Source of the DNA: Desulfocurvus vexinensis DSM 17965
GTDB lineage: Bacteria; Desulfobacterota; Desulfovibrionia; Desulfovibrionales; Desulfovibrionaceae
Assembly (NCBI RefSeq): GCF_000519125.1
Contig: NZ_JAEX01000002.1
Span: 1 to 64,000, forward strand
Direction: 5' to 3'
Length of the DNA: 64,000 nucleotides
This document shows, piece by piece, positions 39,875-49,256 of this stretch. Both the position numbers and the translations under genes were made by a program. The notes beneath the pieces were generated by a model that did not search any database, had not been told where the DNA came from, and saw nothing but the letters and a program-made list of their open reading frames with translations. Position 1 is the first letter of the stretch. Every line of letters starts with the position of its first letter.

Positions 39875-41212
39875 ATGGACGCCACCCCCGCCCCCGATTC
39901 CGGGCCCGAATCCGCCGCCGCAGCGGGCGCGCCCGCCTGCACGGCCTGCGACCCGGCCTTCCAGGCCAAAGCCCTGGAGCTGCTGCCATCCGGCGGCAAC
40001 TACACCATGTGCCTGACCTGCGGGCTGTGCTCCTCGGGCTGCCCGGCCTCGGGCCTCGCGGGCATGGACCCGCGCAAGTTCGTGCGCATGGCCGCCCTGG
40101 GCATGAACGAGGAGCTGGCCACCACGCCCTGGGTCTGGATGTGCACCATGTGCAAGCGCTGCCAGCACGTCTGCCCCATGAACATCGACATCCCGCGCCT
40201 GGTGTTCCACGCGCGCTCGTGCTGGCCGCGCGAGAAGCGCCCCCGGGGCATCGTGGCTTCCTGCGAGCAGGCCCTGCGCACGGGCACGCACTCGGCCATG
40301 GGCATCGGCCCCGACGATTTCGCCTTCGTGGTCCAGGACGTGCTGGAGGAACTGCACGAGTCCCAGCCGCAGTTCGCGGGGCTCACGGCCTCGCTCAACC
40401 GCAAGGGCGCGCATTTCTTCCTCAACCAGAACTCGCGCGAGCCCGTGACCGAGCCCGACGAGATGCTCCCGCTGTGGAAGATCCTCGACTATGTGGGCGC
40501 GGACTGGACGTATGGCACCAGCAGCTGGGCCGCCGAGAACTTCTGCATGTTCGCCGCCGACGAGGCCGCGTGGGAAAGCATCATCCGCGACCTGGTGCGC
40601 AACGTGAACGACCTGGGCTGCAAGGTCTGGCTGAACACCGAGTGCGGCCACGCCTACTACGCCGTGTGGGAGGGCATGCGCCGCTTCGGCATCCAGGCCG
40701 ACTTCCGCCTGGAAAACCTCGTGACCTGGTACGCGCGCTGGATCCGCGAGGGTAAGCTGCCCGTAAGCAGCGACTGGAACCGCGAGCTGGGCATCACCTT
40801 CACGGTCCAGGACCCCTGCCAGATCGTGCGCAAATCCCTGGGCGACGACATCGCCGAAGACCTGCGCTTCGTCATCAAGGCCGTGGTGGGCGAGGAGCAT
40901 TTCATCGAGATGTATCCCAACCGCTCGAACAACTACTGCTGCGGCGGGGGCGGCGGGGCGCTCCAGGGCGGCTACCCCGAGCAGCGCCGCACCTACGGCC
41001 TGCGCAAGCGCGACCAGATCCTGGCCACGGGCGCCAAATACTGCATCACGCCCTGCCACAACTGCCACTCGCAGATCCACGACCTCTCCCAGCAGGCCGG
41101 GCACGCCTGGGAGACGGTGCACCTGTGGACGCTCATTTGCCTGTCCCTGGGCATCCTGGGCGAGAACGAGCGCGCCTACCTGGGGCCGGACCTGGCCGGG
41201 GTCGGGCTGTAG
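39875..41212 (+). CDS. GlpC/HdrD-like iron-sulfur protein with CCG domains
   Basis: A 445-residue electron-transfer protein. Two ferredoxin-type motifs come first, CLTCGLCSSGCP and CTMCKRCQHVCP, for two [4Fe-4S] clusters. Two cysteine-rich CCG-type regions follow: NTECGHAYYAVWEG with FTVQDPCQIVRKS, and YCCGGGGGALQGG with ITPCHNCHSQI. This is the layout of GlpC, HdrD and related menaquinone- or thiol-linked subunits. Being divergent from glpAB, it is most likely the membrane-side electron acceptor of glycerol-3-phosphate dehydrogenase, but it could serve another reductase. I choose the ATG at 39875, with GGGAG before it; an upstream frame start at 39758 would add an unlikely sequence. Confidence 0.88.
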   Translation: MDATPAPDSGPESAAAAGAPACTACDPAFQAKALELLPSGGNYTMCLTCGLCSSGCPASGLAGMDPRKFVRMAALGMNEELATTPWVWMCTMCKRCQHVCPMNIDIPRLVFHARSCWPREKRPRGIVASCEQALRTGTHSAMGIGPDDFAFVVQDVLEELHESQPQFAGLTASLNRKGAHFFLNQNSREPVTEPDEMLPLWKILDYVGADWTYGTSSWAAENFCMFAADEAAWESIIRDLVRNVNDLGCKVWLNTECGHAYYAVWEGMRRFGIQADFRLENLVTWYARWIREGKLPVSSDWNRELGITFTVQDPCQIVRKSLGDDIAEDLRFVIKAVVGEEHFIEMYPNRSNNYCCGGGGGALQGGYPEQRRTYGLRKRDQILATGAKYCITPCHNCHSQIHDLSQQAGHAWETVHLWTLICLSLGILGENERAYLGPDLAGVGL

Positions 41213-41241
41213 CGCCCCCCGCACGGCCCGCCGGAAACGCG

Positions 41242-41273
41242 AACGCCCCGGCTGCCTAGGCAGCCGGGGCGTT
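41242..41273. terminator. Bidirectional terminator between convergent genes
   Basis: Perfect 16-base arms AACGCCCCGGCTGCCT (41242-41257) and AGGCAGCCGGGGCGTT (41258-41273) lie between the convergent ends of the Fe-S protein gene and the SAM-fold gene, 30 and 52 bases from their stops. The short TT/AA flanks suit both directions. Confidence 0.75.
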
Positions 41274-41324
41274 TCGCATTCCGGGCACCCCGGGGACCCC
41301 GCGGCGTCCGCAGCATGCGGGGCC

Positions 41325-42233
41325 CTAGCGCCTGCGGGCCACGAGCAGCCCCTGGGGCGTGGTGGTGTCGTGGTAGAGCACGTCCCAGTCCGGCGAGGCC
41401 GCGAGCAGGGCGCAGAGCAGGAAGGTCTTGACGCTCTTGGGGAAATACACGTCGTGGAAAACGGCCAGCCCGCCGGGGCGGATGCGCCCGCTGGTCAGCG
41501 TCCATTCGGGCAGGGTCGAGAACTCCCCGCAGTCGTAGAACACGGCGTCGAAGGTCTCGGCCTCGGCCAGCACGCCGTCCAGGGCCGTGGGGCCCTGGGG
41601 GGCGCAGAAGCGTGCGTCGGCCTCCCAGGGCTGGGGCAGCAGCCGCGACAGGCAGCGCAGCCCGCCGCCCTCGAAGAGCCGCGCGTCCACGGCCGGGGCC
41701 AGGGCCCCGGAGTCGGCGGGCAGGTCCAGGGCCGCCGCGTAGGGGCTGCGCTGCGCCGGGCGCACGAAGGGCCCCAGGTGCTCGCGCAGGGCCGCCACGG
41801 GCAGGCCCAGGAATTCCGCCCGGGTCTGGCCGTCGTAGAAGGCGCGGTACTGCTCGCGGGTCAGGGTCGGGCCGGTGACGAAGCGCACCCGGTGGGCCAC
41901 GGCCCGCAGGGGTTCGCGGATGTCGTAGGCGTCCACGGGCTTGCCGTCCACGGAGAAGATCCGCGTACCCTCCGGGGCCAGGGTGCCCCACAGCAGCGAG
42001 CTGTAGCCGCTGCCCAGCTCCAGCACGGTGTCCAGGCGGTCCAGGTTCAGGGCGAAGTTCACGCCCACGGCGTATTGCAGGAAGACCGGGACGTTGTAGC
42101 GGTCGTTGGCCCGGCCCGCGCGGGTGTCCAGGGCGGTCTTGGCCAGCCCCTGGAGCAGGGCGGTGTTGGCGTCGGGCCGCAGGGCGCTGGCCAGGTGGTA
42201 CTTGAGCAGCTTTCTGTTCCAGTCGAAGGACAT
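41325..42233 (-). CDS. SAM-methyltransferase-fold protein of unknown function
   Basis: A 302-residue protein with a class I methyltransferase-like fold. Motif I is TVLELGSGYSSLLWG (about residues 69-83), followed by an acidic end of strand 2 in RIFSVDG. Late strands are FDAVFYDCGEF and IRPGGLAVFHDVYFPKS, with WDVLYHDTTTPQGLLVARR closing the fold. I cannot name the substrate. Rather than small-molecule enzymes it recalls O-methyltransferase-type proteins of surface polysaccharide regions. It starts at the ATG 42233 with a weak site (GGAA). A nested inverted repeat lies in the 224-base gap upstream. It is not obviously part of the thi operon. Confidence 0.75.
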   Translation of the reverse strand: MSFDWNRKLLKYHLASALRPDANTALLQGLAKTALDTRAGRANDRYNVPVFLQYAVGVNFALNLDRLDTVLELGSGYSSLLWGTLAPEGTRIFSVDGKPVDAYDIREPLRAVAHRVRFVTGPTLTREQYRAFYDGQTRAEFLGLPVAALREHLGPFVRPAQRSPYAAALDLPADSGALAPAVDARLFEGGGLRCLSRLLPQPWEADARFCAPQGPTALDGVLAEAETFDAVFYDCGEFSTLPEWTLTSGRIRPGGLAVFHDVYFPKSVKTFLLCALLAASPDWDVLYHDTTTPQGLLVARRR

Positions 42234-42316
42234 GCGTTCCGCCTTGGTCTGCTGTGGAAGGATGCAGGACGCCTCAGGGCTTGGCAGGCCGCCCCAAAAC
42301 GGCAATCTGCTGCGTC

Positions 42317-42378
42317 AGCGGAAAAACCCAGACCGCTTGTGTATGCGCAATACACTGCGCGTCCTGGATTTTTCCGCT
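42317..42378. repeat. Nested inverted repeat between thiE and the SAM-fold gene
   Basis: Outer arms AGCGGAAAAACCCAG (42317-42331) and CTGGATTTTTCCGCT (42364-42378) pair with one mismatch. Inside lies a second perfect palindrome, GTGTAT-GCGCA-ATACAC (42339-42355). It could be a terminator for thiE, an operator for the next gene, or a small mobile remnant. Confidence 0.5.
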
Positions 42379-42457
42379 TCCTTGCATCTCACCATTTTTG
42401 AGCGACCTGCGAAGTTTGATTTTGTGAACAGTCAGTTAGGGCATCCGGGCGGCAACG

Positions 42458-43117
42458 TCAACGGGGCGCGCGCAGGATGGTCGCGAGCTCCGCGATGCGC
42501 GCGCCGATGTCCGGGGCGCCGACGATTTCCGTGACCAGGCAGACCGTGCGCGCGCCGTGGGCCAGCACCTGGGGCAGGTTGTGGGCCTTGACGCCGCCGA
42601 TGGCCGCAAAGGGCAGGTCGATTTCGCGGACCACGAAGTCCAGGTAGTCCAGGCCCACAGGGGCGCAGACATCCTCCTTGGTCTGCGTGGCGAACAGGGG
42701 GCCCACGCCGATGCAGTCCGCCCCGGCGGCCACGGCGGCCCGGGCCTGCTCCGGCCCGTGGGTGGACAGGCCGATGGCCACGCCCGGGCCCGTCAGGCGG
42801 CGCACGGCCTCCACGGGCAGGTCGTCCTGGCCGACGTGGACCCCGTCTGCCTCCGCCAGCAGGGCCAGATCGATGTGGTCGTTGACGATGAGCGCCGCCC
42901 CGGCGGCGCGGGTCATGGCCCGCAGCTCCCGGCATTCGCGCAGCATCTCCCCGGCCTTCTTGCGCTTTTCGCGGTACTGGATCAGGCGCACGCCCGCGTC
43001 CAGCATGGCGCGGACCACTTCCGCATTGCTGCGGCCCAGGGAGAAGGGCTCGGCGGTCAGGCAGTACAGCCCGCCCTCACGCATCAGCCCGGTGACCAGT
43101 GCGCGTCCGTCAGTCAT
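42458..43117 (-). CDS. thiE: Thiamine-phosphate synthase
   Basis: A 219-residue TIM-barrel enzyme that joins hydroxymethylpyrimidine diphosphate and the thiazole phosphate to thiamine phosphate. Motifs are GVRLIQYREKRKKAGEML, ALIVNDHIDLALLAEADGVHVGQDDLP, GLSTHGPEQA, CIGVGPLFATQTKED and AAIGGVKAHNLPQVL. These carry the pyrophosphate and metal ligands. It overlaps thiF by 8 bases and is the last gene of the riboswitch-controlled operon. No thiC or thiD is in the window, so the pyrimidine branch must be encoded elsewhere. Confidence 0.93.
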   Translation of the reverse strand: MTDGRALVTGLMREGGLYCLTAEPFSLGRSNAEVVRAMLDAGVRLIQYREKRKKAGEMLRECRELRAMTRAAGAALIVNDHIDLALLAEADGVHVGQDDLPVEAVRRLTGPGVAIGLSTHGPEQARAAVAAGADCIGVGPLFATQTKEDVCAPVGLDYLDFVVREIDLPFAAIGGVKAHNLPQVLAHGARTVCLVTEIVGAPDIGARIAELATILRAPR

Positions 43118-43784
43118 GGCCGTCCTCCGTGTCGTCCTGTGTGTCGTCGTCCAGCGGCCCCAGCCCGGCCTGGAAGCGGTTCAGGAAATGGGCGAGCACC
43201 GCGTCGGCCTGCATGGCGGCGGCCACGCCGACCATGGGCGACAGGGGCGGGGCCTCGGGGCCGCAGGCCGTCTGCCCGTCGCCCACCAGCACGAAATTGT
43301 GGCGCAGTACGCGGGAACGGATGGCCCCGGCGCGCCCGAAGCCGCCGATGCCCGAGGCGGCCACCAGCAGCGCCGGGCCGGGCAGCACGGCTTCGGCCAG
43401 GGCCTTTTTGGCCCGGGGGTCGTCCAGGGCCTCGACCACCGCGTGGCAGGCGCCGAAGACCGTGGCCGCGTTGTCCCGGTCCAGGAGTGTGTGGTGCAGG
43501 GTCAGGTCCAGGTCGGGGTTCACGGCGTGCAGGTTCTCGGCCAGGGCCTCGACCTTGGCCCGGCCCATCTGGGCCGCCGTGTAGTACTGGCGGTTCAGGT
43601 TCGAGGGCTCCACCACATCGTAGTCGGCCAGCACCAGCCGGATGAAGCCCGAGCGCACCAGGTGCATGGCGCAGTTGGAGCCCAGGCCCCCGGCCCCGGC
43701 CACGCCCACCGTGACCCGGGCCAGGTAGTCCAGGGCCGCCGGGTCCAGGTGGCGGGCCAGGCCGTGCAGCAGCAGGGAGGTCAT
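43110..43784 (-). CDS. thiF: ThiS adenylyltransferase
   Basis: A 224-residue E1-like enzyme that adenylates the ThiS C-terminus. Motifs are GVAGAGGLGSNCAMHLVRSG (nucleotide loop), VLADYDVVEPSNLNRQYY and VEALDDPRAKKAL. It is the short ThiF type found with ThiH in anaerobes. The zinc CxxC pairs of longer MoeB-like relatives are not visible. It overlaps thiH by ATGA and thiE by 8 bases. Confidence 0.9.
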   Translation of the reverse strand: MTSLLLHGLARHLDPAALDYLARVTVGVAGAGGLGSNCAMHLVRSGFIRLVLADYDVVEPSNLNRQYYTAAQMGRAKVEALAENLHAVNPDLDLTLHHTLLDRDNAATVFGACHAVVEALDDPRAKKALAEAVLPGPALLVAASGIGGFGRAGAIRSRVLRHNFVLVGDGQTACGPEAPPLSPMVGVAAAMQADAVLAHFLNRFQAGLGPLDDDTQDDTEDGHD

Positions 43785-44914
43785 GACGCCCTCCGGGCCG
43801 TGTGCGCGTGCTCCAGGGGTTCCCAGTCCTTGAACACGGGCTGGTAGCCGCGCTGGCGCAGGGCCGCGCAGACGGCGTCCACCCCGCGCGGGTCGGAGAT
43901 CTCGAATTGCCCGCTGCCGGGGTCGCCCCCGGTGTGCCCGCCCACGGCGGTGGACACGCCCGCCGACATGCGCGTGACGCCCAGGGGCACGAGGTTGTCG
44001 CGCAGCGCCGGGGCCTCGCGGGTGGAGAGGGTGATGCCCGCCTGGGGCAGGAACAGGCGCAGGGCGGTCATGGCCTGGACCAGCTCGCTGTCGGTGAGCG
44101 GGTGCGCGGGCTGCCAGGCCCCGGCGTGGGGGCGCATCCGGGGCAGGGAGATGGCGATGTCCACCCCCGGGTGGCGGCGCTGGAGGTGCCGGGCGTGCAG
44201 GGCCGTGGCGAAGACCTCCAGCCGCCAGGGCGCCAGGCCCAGCAGGGCGCCGACGTTCACCACGCGCATTCCCGCGCGGCAGGCGCGCTCCGGGGCGCCC
44301 AGGCGCCAGGCGAAGTCGCGCTTGGGGCCCCGGGGGTGCAGGGTGGCGTACAGCTCGCGGTCGTAGGTCTCCTGGAACATGGTCATGGCGTCCACCCCGG
44401 CCCGGGTCAGGGCGCGGTAGTCGGCCTCGGCCAGGGCGTGGACCTCCACGCCCAGGGAGGGGAACAGCGGGCGCAGCAGCCGCGCGCAGGCCGCGATGTA
44501 GTCCGTGCCCGCGCGGGCCGGGGCCTCGCCCGTGAGCAGCAAAAGCTGGCGCAGGCCGGTGGCGGCGATGGCCCGGCCCTCGGCCAGGGCCTGCTCCGGG
44601 GTCAGCTGCGCGCGCGGGATGCGGTTGCCCGTGTTGAACCCGCAGTACACGCAGCCGTTGGTGCAGTAGTTGGAGAGGTATAGCGGGGTGAAGAGCTGGA
44701 TGGTCCGCCCGAAGTGGCGCACGGTGGTCTCGTGGGCCCGGCGGGCCATGGCCTCCAGGTGCGGCGCCGCCGCCGGGGCGAGCAGGGCCGCCAGGTCGGC
44801 CTCGTCCGGGGCGCGCCGCTCCAGGGCGCGCAGTACGGCGGCCTCGTCGGCGGCCTCGATGGCCCGGGCCGTTTCGGGCGTGTACAGGGCGGCCAGGGCG
44901 TCGGCGAAGCTCAT
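43781..44914 (-). CDS. thiH: 2-iminoacetate synthase (tyrosine lyase)
   Basis: A 377-residue radical-SAM enzyme that splits tyrosine to dehydroglycine and p-cresol for thiazole synthesis under anaerobic conditions. The [4Fe-4S] motif is [10 protein letters not shown] (CxxxCxxC) in [14 protein letters not shown]. Then come [34 protein letters not shown] and [13 protein letters not shown], with ISLPRMRPH near the C-terminus. Use of ThiH instead of oxygen-dependent ThiO fits an anaerobe. The ATG at 44914 overlaps thiG by ATGA. Confidence 0.93.
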   Translation of the reverse strand: MSFADALAALYTPETARAIEAADEAAVLRALERRAPDEADLAALLAPAAAPHLEAMARRAHETTVRHFGRTIQLFTPLYLSNYCTNGCVYCGFNTGNRIPRAQLTPEQALAEGRAIAATGLRQLLLLTGEAPARAGTDYIAACARLLRPLFPSLGVEVHALAEADYRALTRAGVDAMTMFQETYDRELYATLHPRGPKRDFAWRLGAPERACRAGMRVVNVGALLGLAPWRLEVFATALHARHLQRRHPGVDIAISLPRMRPHAGAWQPAHPLTDSELVQAMTALRLFLPQAGITLSTREAPALRDNLVPLGVTRMSAGVSTAVGGHTGGDPGSGQFEISDPRGVDAVCAALRQRGYQPVFKDWEPLEHAHTARRAS

Positions 44915-45744
44915 GGCTGCGCCTCGCCCGGCACCGCGCCGCCAGCTCCGGCCCCGGCCTCGCCCAGGAAGCCCGTGAGCGGCGAGGAGGCGCTGGCCCG
45001 GCGGCGCTCGGCCCCCGGCCCGGCCAGGAAGGCCGCGCGCCCGGCGGCCACGGCCTGGCCGAAGGCCCGGCCCATGGCCACGGGGTCGCCTGCGGTGGCG
45101 ATGGCCGTGTTGACCAGACAGGCCGCCGCGCCCATTTCCATGGCCTCGCAGGCCTGGCTGGGCTTGCCGATGCCCGCGTCCACGATGACCGGCAGGTCCA
45201 GCTCCTCGACGAGGATGGCGATCATCTCGCGGGTGCGCAGGCCCCGGTTGGTGCCGATGGGCGCGCCCAGGGGCATCACGGCGGCGGCCCCGGCGTCGGC
45301 CAGGCTGCGGGCCACGTAGAGGTCGGGGTTCATGTAGGGCAGGACCACGAAGCCCTCGCGGGCCAGGGTTTCCGTGGCCCTGGCCGTGGCGTAGCCGTCG
45401 GGCAGCAGGTGGCGCGAGTCGGAGACCACCTCGATCTTGATCCAGTCGCCGCAGCCCATGGCCCGGGCCAGCCGCGCGATGCGCACGGCTTCGTCGGCGT
45501 TGCGCGCGCCGCTGGTGTTGGGCAGGCGGACCATGTGCGCCGGGATGTGGGCCATGAGGTTGGCGGGCCCGGCGTCCAGGTCCACCCGGCGCAGGGCCAT
45601 GGTGATGACCTGGGCGCCCGAGGCCGCGCACACGGCGGGGATCAGCGCGTCGTCGCCGAACTTGCCCGTGCCGATGAACAGGCGGCTGTGCAGGCGCGCA
45701 CCGCCGAGTTCCAGGATGTCGTCGTGTTCCGTGACAGGGGTCAT
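44911..45744 (-). CDS. thiG: Thiazole synthase
   Basis: A 277-residue TIM-barrel enzyme that condenses deoxyxylulose phosphate, dehydroglycine and ThiS thiocarboxylate into the thiazole phosphate. It has [47 protein letters not shown] and [16 protein letters not shown], including the Schiff-base lysine. [17 protein letters not shown] with [14 protein letters not shown] follows. The C-terminus is about 20 residues longer than usual ([15 protein letters not shown]). Its start is 3 bases after the thiS stop. Confidence 0.93.
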   Translation of the reverse strand: MTPVTEHDDILELGGARLHSRLFIGTGKFGDDALIPAVCAASGAQVITMALRRVDLDAGPANLMAHIPAHMVRLPNTSGARNADEAVRIARLARAMGCGDWIKIEVVSDSRHLLPDGYATARATETLAREGFVVLPYMNPDLYVARSLADAGAAAVMPLGAPIGTNRGLRTREMIAILVEELDLPVIVDAGIGKPSQACEAMEMGAAACLVNTAIATAGDPVAMGRAFGQAVAAGRAAFLAGPGAERRRASASSPLTGFLGEAGAGAGGAVPGEAQP

Positions 45745-45747
45745 GCT

Positions 45748-45948
45748 TCAGCCTCCGCCCACGAAGGTCAGGATTTCCAGGGTGTCGCCGGGTTCCACGG
45801 GCGTGGTGGCGTAGTCCGCGCCGGGCACGACGGCCCCGTTGCGCTCCACCACCACCACGGCGGGGTCCAGCCCGCAGTCGTGCAGCAGGGCGGCCAGGGT
45901 GGCCGGGCGGGGCAGGGGCCGGGCCCTGCCGTTGACAGTGAGGGTCAT
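45748..45948 (-). CDS. thiS: Sulfur carrier protein ThiS
   Basis: A 66-residue ubiquitin-like sulfur carrier ending in Gly-Gly (FVGGG, one glycine beyond the usual end). It begins MTLTVNGRARPLP and contains VVVERNGAVVPGADYATTPVEPGDTLEIL, the normal ThiS pattern. ThiF activates its end and ThiG uses the thiocarboxylate as sulfur donor. The ATG at 45948 has GAGGAGG upstream. It is the first gene after the TPP riboswitch. Confidence 0.93.
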   Translation of the reverse strand: MTLTVNGRARPLPRPATLAALLHDCGLDPAVVVVERNGAVVPGADYATTPVEPGDTLEILTFVGGG

Positions 45949-46004
45949 GGGTCGCCTCCTCGGGGTTGTGCCGGGGGGCGGGTTCGCGGGTGGGCCGCAA
46001 ACGC

Positions 46005-46034
46005 GGCGCGCCCGCCGGGAGGGACGGGCGCGCC
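46005..46034 (-). promoter_or_regulatory. Candidate expression-platform stem of the TPP riboswitch
   Basis: GGCGCGCCCG and CGGGCGCGCC arms (46005-46014, 46025-46034) form a strong stem between the TPP aptamer and thiS. Its U tract is very poor, so whether control is by termination or by ribosome access cannot be decided from sequence. Confidence 0.4.
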
Positions 46035-46060
46035 ACGGGTGTGCAGGCTGCTTCGGAACC

Positions 46061-46146
46061 GGCTTCCCTACGGCAGAATGATCTGCATCAGGTTCGGAGG
46101 GTCGGGACGGGCGTCCCCTCTCAGCCCCTGCGGGGCTCCCCTAGCG
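46061..46146 (-). ncRNA. TPP (THI-box) riboswitch
   Basis: Read on the minus strand, the leader contains the thi-box core GGGGCTGAGAGGGG, then GACCCTCCGAACCTGATGCA and GATCATTCTGCCG with the closing GTAGGGAAGC. These are the conserved pyrimidine-sensing and pyrophosphate-binding helices of the TPP aptamer. It sits about 110 bases before thiS and a few bases after a promoter, so thiSGHFE should be turned down when thiamine pyrophosphate is plentiful. Confidence 0.93.
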
Positions 46147-46153
46147 CGAGGTG

Positions 46154-46182
46154 AAGGTATGCCCTTCGCGGGGCGATGTAAA
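46154..46182 (-). promoter_or_regulatory. Promoter of the thi operon
   Basis: On the minus strand TTTACA (46182-46177), 17 bases, then TACCTT (46159-46154). Transcription would start just before the TPP aptamer. It lies 5 bases beyond the nifV stop, so read-through from nifV is also possible. Confidence 0.5.
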
Positions 46183-46187
46183 GCGGG

Positions 46188-47294
46188 CTATGCGCCGATG
46201 GCGGCGGCCAGTTCGGGGTCCGTCAGCGGGCGGCCCAGGGCCGTGGCGGTGCTGCGCACGCGCCGGACGGCCTCGCCCACGGCGGGCTCCGGGGCGGCGC
46301 CCCGGCCCATGCGGTCCATGGCGGCGGCCACGGCGGCGCGCCCGCTCTTGGCGCCCAGGCGCACCTGGCGCGCGCCCTCGGGGGCGCCCACGGCCCCGGG
46401 GGGGAAGGGCTCGAACAGGGCCGGGTCGCGCAGCATGCCGTGGGCGTGCAGCCCGCTTTCGCAGGCGAAGATGTCGCGCCCGCAGATGGGCTTGTCGCGC
46501 GGGATGGGCACGTCGGCCACGGCGCTGACCAGCAGGCAGGCCTCGCGCACGGCGCGCAGGTCGTAGGCTGCCGTGCCCCGGCGCAGGGTCAGGAACGAGG
46601 CCACCTCCTCCAGGCGGGCCACGCCCGTGCGCTCGCCAAGGCCCAGCACGCTCACGTCGGCCCACTGCGCCCCCGCGCCCAGGGCGCTCAGGGCGTTGGC
46701 CGTGGCCATGCCGAAGTCGTCGTGGCAATGCACGCCCACGGCGCCGGGAAAGACCTGGCGCACCAGCCCCACCAGCCGGGCGGAGCCCATGGGATCGAGC
46801 ACGCCCACGCTGTCGGCCAGGCGCACGCGGTCCACGCCCAGGCGCGCGCAGTGGCGCGCGACCTCCAGCACGAAATCCTCGTCGGCGCGCGAGGCGTCTT
46901 CCAGGCCGACGGACACGTGGGCCATGCCCCGGTTGCGGGCCAGGGGGATGACGTTGCGCATGCAGCGCAAAAGCGCCTCGCGCGAGGTGCCCAGGCGCGC
47001 GCCCAGGTGCGCGTCGGATACGGGCACCCCGATGTTCAGCCGCGTGGCCCCGGCGGCGGCGGCCAGCTCCACGTCGGCGGCCTTGAGCCGCGACCAGACC
47101 GCGAGCTGCGTGGGCGCCACCAGCCCGCGCGCCCAGGCCAACAGCTCGCCCAGCCCCTCCTGCCCGGCCCACCCGGCCTCGATCTCCTCGACCCCGGCCC
47201 GGGCCAGCAGTTTCATGATCTCCCGCTTGGCGGCGGTGTCGAAGTAGACACCGTAGGTCTGGGCGCCCTCGCGCAGGGTGGTGTCGATCAGCAT
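46188..47294 (-). CDS. nifV: Homocitrate synthase
   Basis: A 368-residue DRE-TIM metallolyase that makes homocitrate from 2-oxoglutarate and acetyl-CoA, the organic ligand of the iron-molybdenum cofactor. It starts MLIDTTLREGAQTYGVYF, with the metal- and substrate-binding DTTLREG motif. VGVHCHDDFGMATANALSAL with the metal histidine pair and VLGLGERTGVARLEEV follow; C-terminal motifs are FACESGLHAHGML and RLGAKSGRAAV. The ATG at 47294 has AAGGAG 6 bases before it, preferable to an upstream frame start. It diverges from nifH and has its own sigma-54 promoter. Its nif position identifies it as NifV rather than isopropylmalate synthase. Confidence 0.92.
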   Translation of the reverse strand: MLIDTTLREGAQTYGVYFDTAAKREIMKLLARAGVEEIEAGWAGQEGLGELLAWARGLVAPTQLAVWSRLKAADVELAAAAGATRLNIGVPVSDAHLGARLGTSREALLRCMRNVIPLARNRGMAHVSVGLEDASRADEDFVLEVARHCARLGVDRVRLADSVGVLDPMGSARLVGLVRQVFPGAVGVHCHDDFGMATANALSALGAGAQWADVSVLGLGERTGVARLEEVASFLTLRRGTAAYDLRAVREACLLVSAVADVPIPRDKPICGRDIFACESGLHAHGMLRDPALFEPFPPGAVGAPEGARQVRLGAKSGRAAVAAAMDRMGRGAAPEPAVGEAVRRVRSTATALGRPLTDPELAAAIGA

Positions 47295-47341
47295 GTGCGG
47301 CTCCTTTTGCGGAAATGTCATTTGCGGCTGTCAGGGGGCAT

Positions 47342-47357
47342 TGCAGGGATGGTGCCA
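47342..47357 (-). promoter_or_regulatory. Sigma-54 promoter of nifV
   Basis: Minus strand TGGCACCATCCCTGCA: GG at -24, GC at -12 in the proper spacing, and TGGCAC perfect. It lies 47 bases before the nifV start. Confidence 0.75.
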
Positions 47358-47435
47358 GCGCGGGCCTGCGCGCTGTTCCTAGTTTTTACAGTGTGTTACT
47401 GGCATGGGCCCCTGCTCTGCCGGGGCTGTGAGGCG

Positions 47436-48464
<1,029 letters not shown>

Positions 48465-48506
48465 CCCGCAATCCCGAACATCCGCAAACAATACAGGAGA
48501 GAAGCG

Positions 48507-48866
48507 ATGTCGATGATCATAGTCAGAGCGATTGTCAGGCCGGAGAAGGCGGACGATGTCCTTGCGGCCCTCATGGACGCCGGGTTCCCGGCGGTGACCA
48601 AGTATTCCGTGGCCGGGCGCGGCAAGCAGCGCGGCATCAAGATCGGCGAAGTGACCTACGACGAGATCCCCAAGACCATGCTCATCAGCGTGGTCCAGGC
48701 CCAGGACAAGGACTTCGTGATCCAGACCATCATGACCGCCGCGCGCTCGGGCAAGAAGGGCGCCTTCGGCGACGGCAAGATCTTCGTTTCCGAGGTCGAG
48801 GACGTCTACACCATCAGTTCCGGCGTGAGAGACACCGCCCCGGTGGCGGAAGGAGCGCCCGCATGA
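48507..48866 (+). CDS. nifI1: PII-like nitrogenase regulator NifI1
   Basis: A 119-residue PII-family protein between nifH and nifD, the position diagnostic of NifI1. It has MIIVRAIVRPEKADDVLAAL, a shortened T-loop (KYSVAGRGKQRGIKIGEVTYDEIPK), and GAFGDGKIFVSEVEDVYTISSG with the B-loop. In methanogens NifI1 and NifI2 form a complex that blocks nitrogenase when ammonia is added and is relieved by 2-oxoglutarate. The gene overlaps nifI2 by ATGA. Confidence 0.93.
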   Translation: MSMIIVRAIVRPEKADDVLAALMDAGFPAVTKYSVAGRGKQRGIKIGEVTYDEIPKTMLISVVQAQDKDFVIQTIMTAARSGKKGAFGDGKIFVSEVEDVYTISSGVRDTAPVAEGAPA

Positions 48867-49237
48867 AGGAGATCATCGCCGTCGTGCGCATGAACATGAT
48901 GAACCAGACCAAGAAGGCCCTGACCGCCGCCGGGGTGGACGCCTTCTTCGCCCACGAGGCCCAGGGCCGGGGCCAGGGGTTTGTCAACCCCGCCCTCGTG
49001 GCCGGGGCCACCAAGGGCTACGAGGAAGCCGCCGCCCTGCTGGGCGAGAAGGGCAAGCTCTACCCCAAGCGCATGGTCACCGTGGTGGTCAAGGACGACC
49101 AGGTGCCCGGCGTGGTGGCGGCCATCGTCGAGGCCAACCGCACCGGCAAGCCCGGCGACGGCAAGATCTTCGTCCTGCCCGTGGCCGACGCGGTCCGCGT
49201 CCGCACCGGCGAGGCGGGGCTGAAGTCCATTCTCTAA
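48863..49237 (+). CDS. nifI2: PII-like nitrogenase regulator NifI2
   Basis: A 124-residue PII-family partner of NifI1. It starts KEIIAVVRMNMMNQTKKALTAAGVDAFFAHEAQGRG, with a T-loop of the NifI2 type, then KRMVTVVVKDDQVPGVVAAIVEANRTGKPGDGKIFVLPVADAVRVRTGE. The ATGA overlap with nifI1 gives coupled translation. Presence of both genes implies fast post-translational control of nitrogenase by nitrogen status. Confidence 0.93.
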   Translation: MKEIIAVVRMNMMNQTKKALTAAGVDAFFAHEAQGRGQGFVNPALVAGATKGYEEAAALLGEKGKLYPKRMVTVVVKDDQVPGVVAAIVEANRTGKPGDGKIFVLPVADAVRVRTGEAGLKSIL

Positions 49238-49256
49238 CCCTACGCGAGGGATTCCC

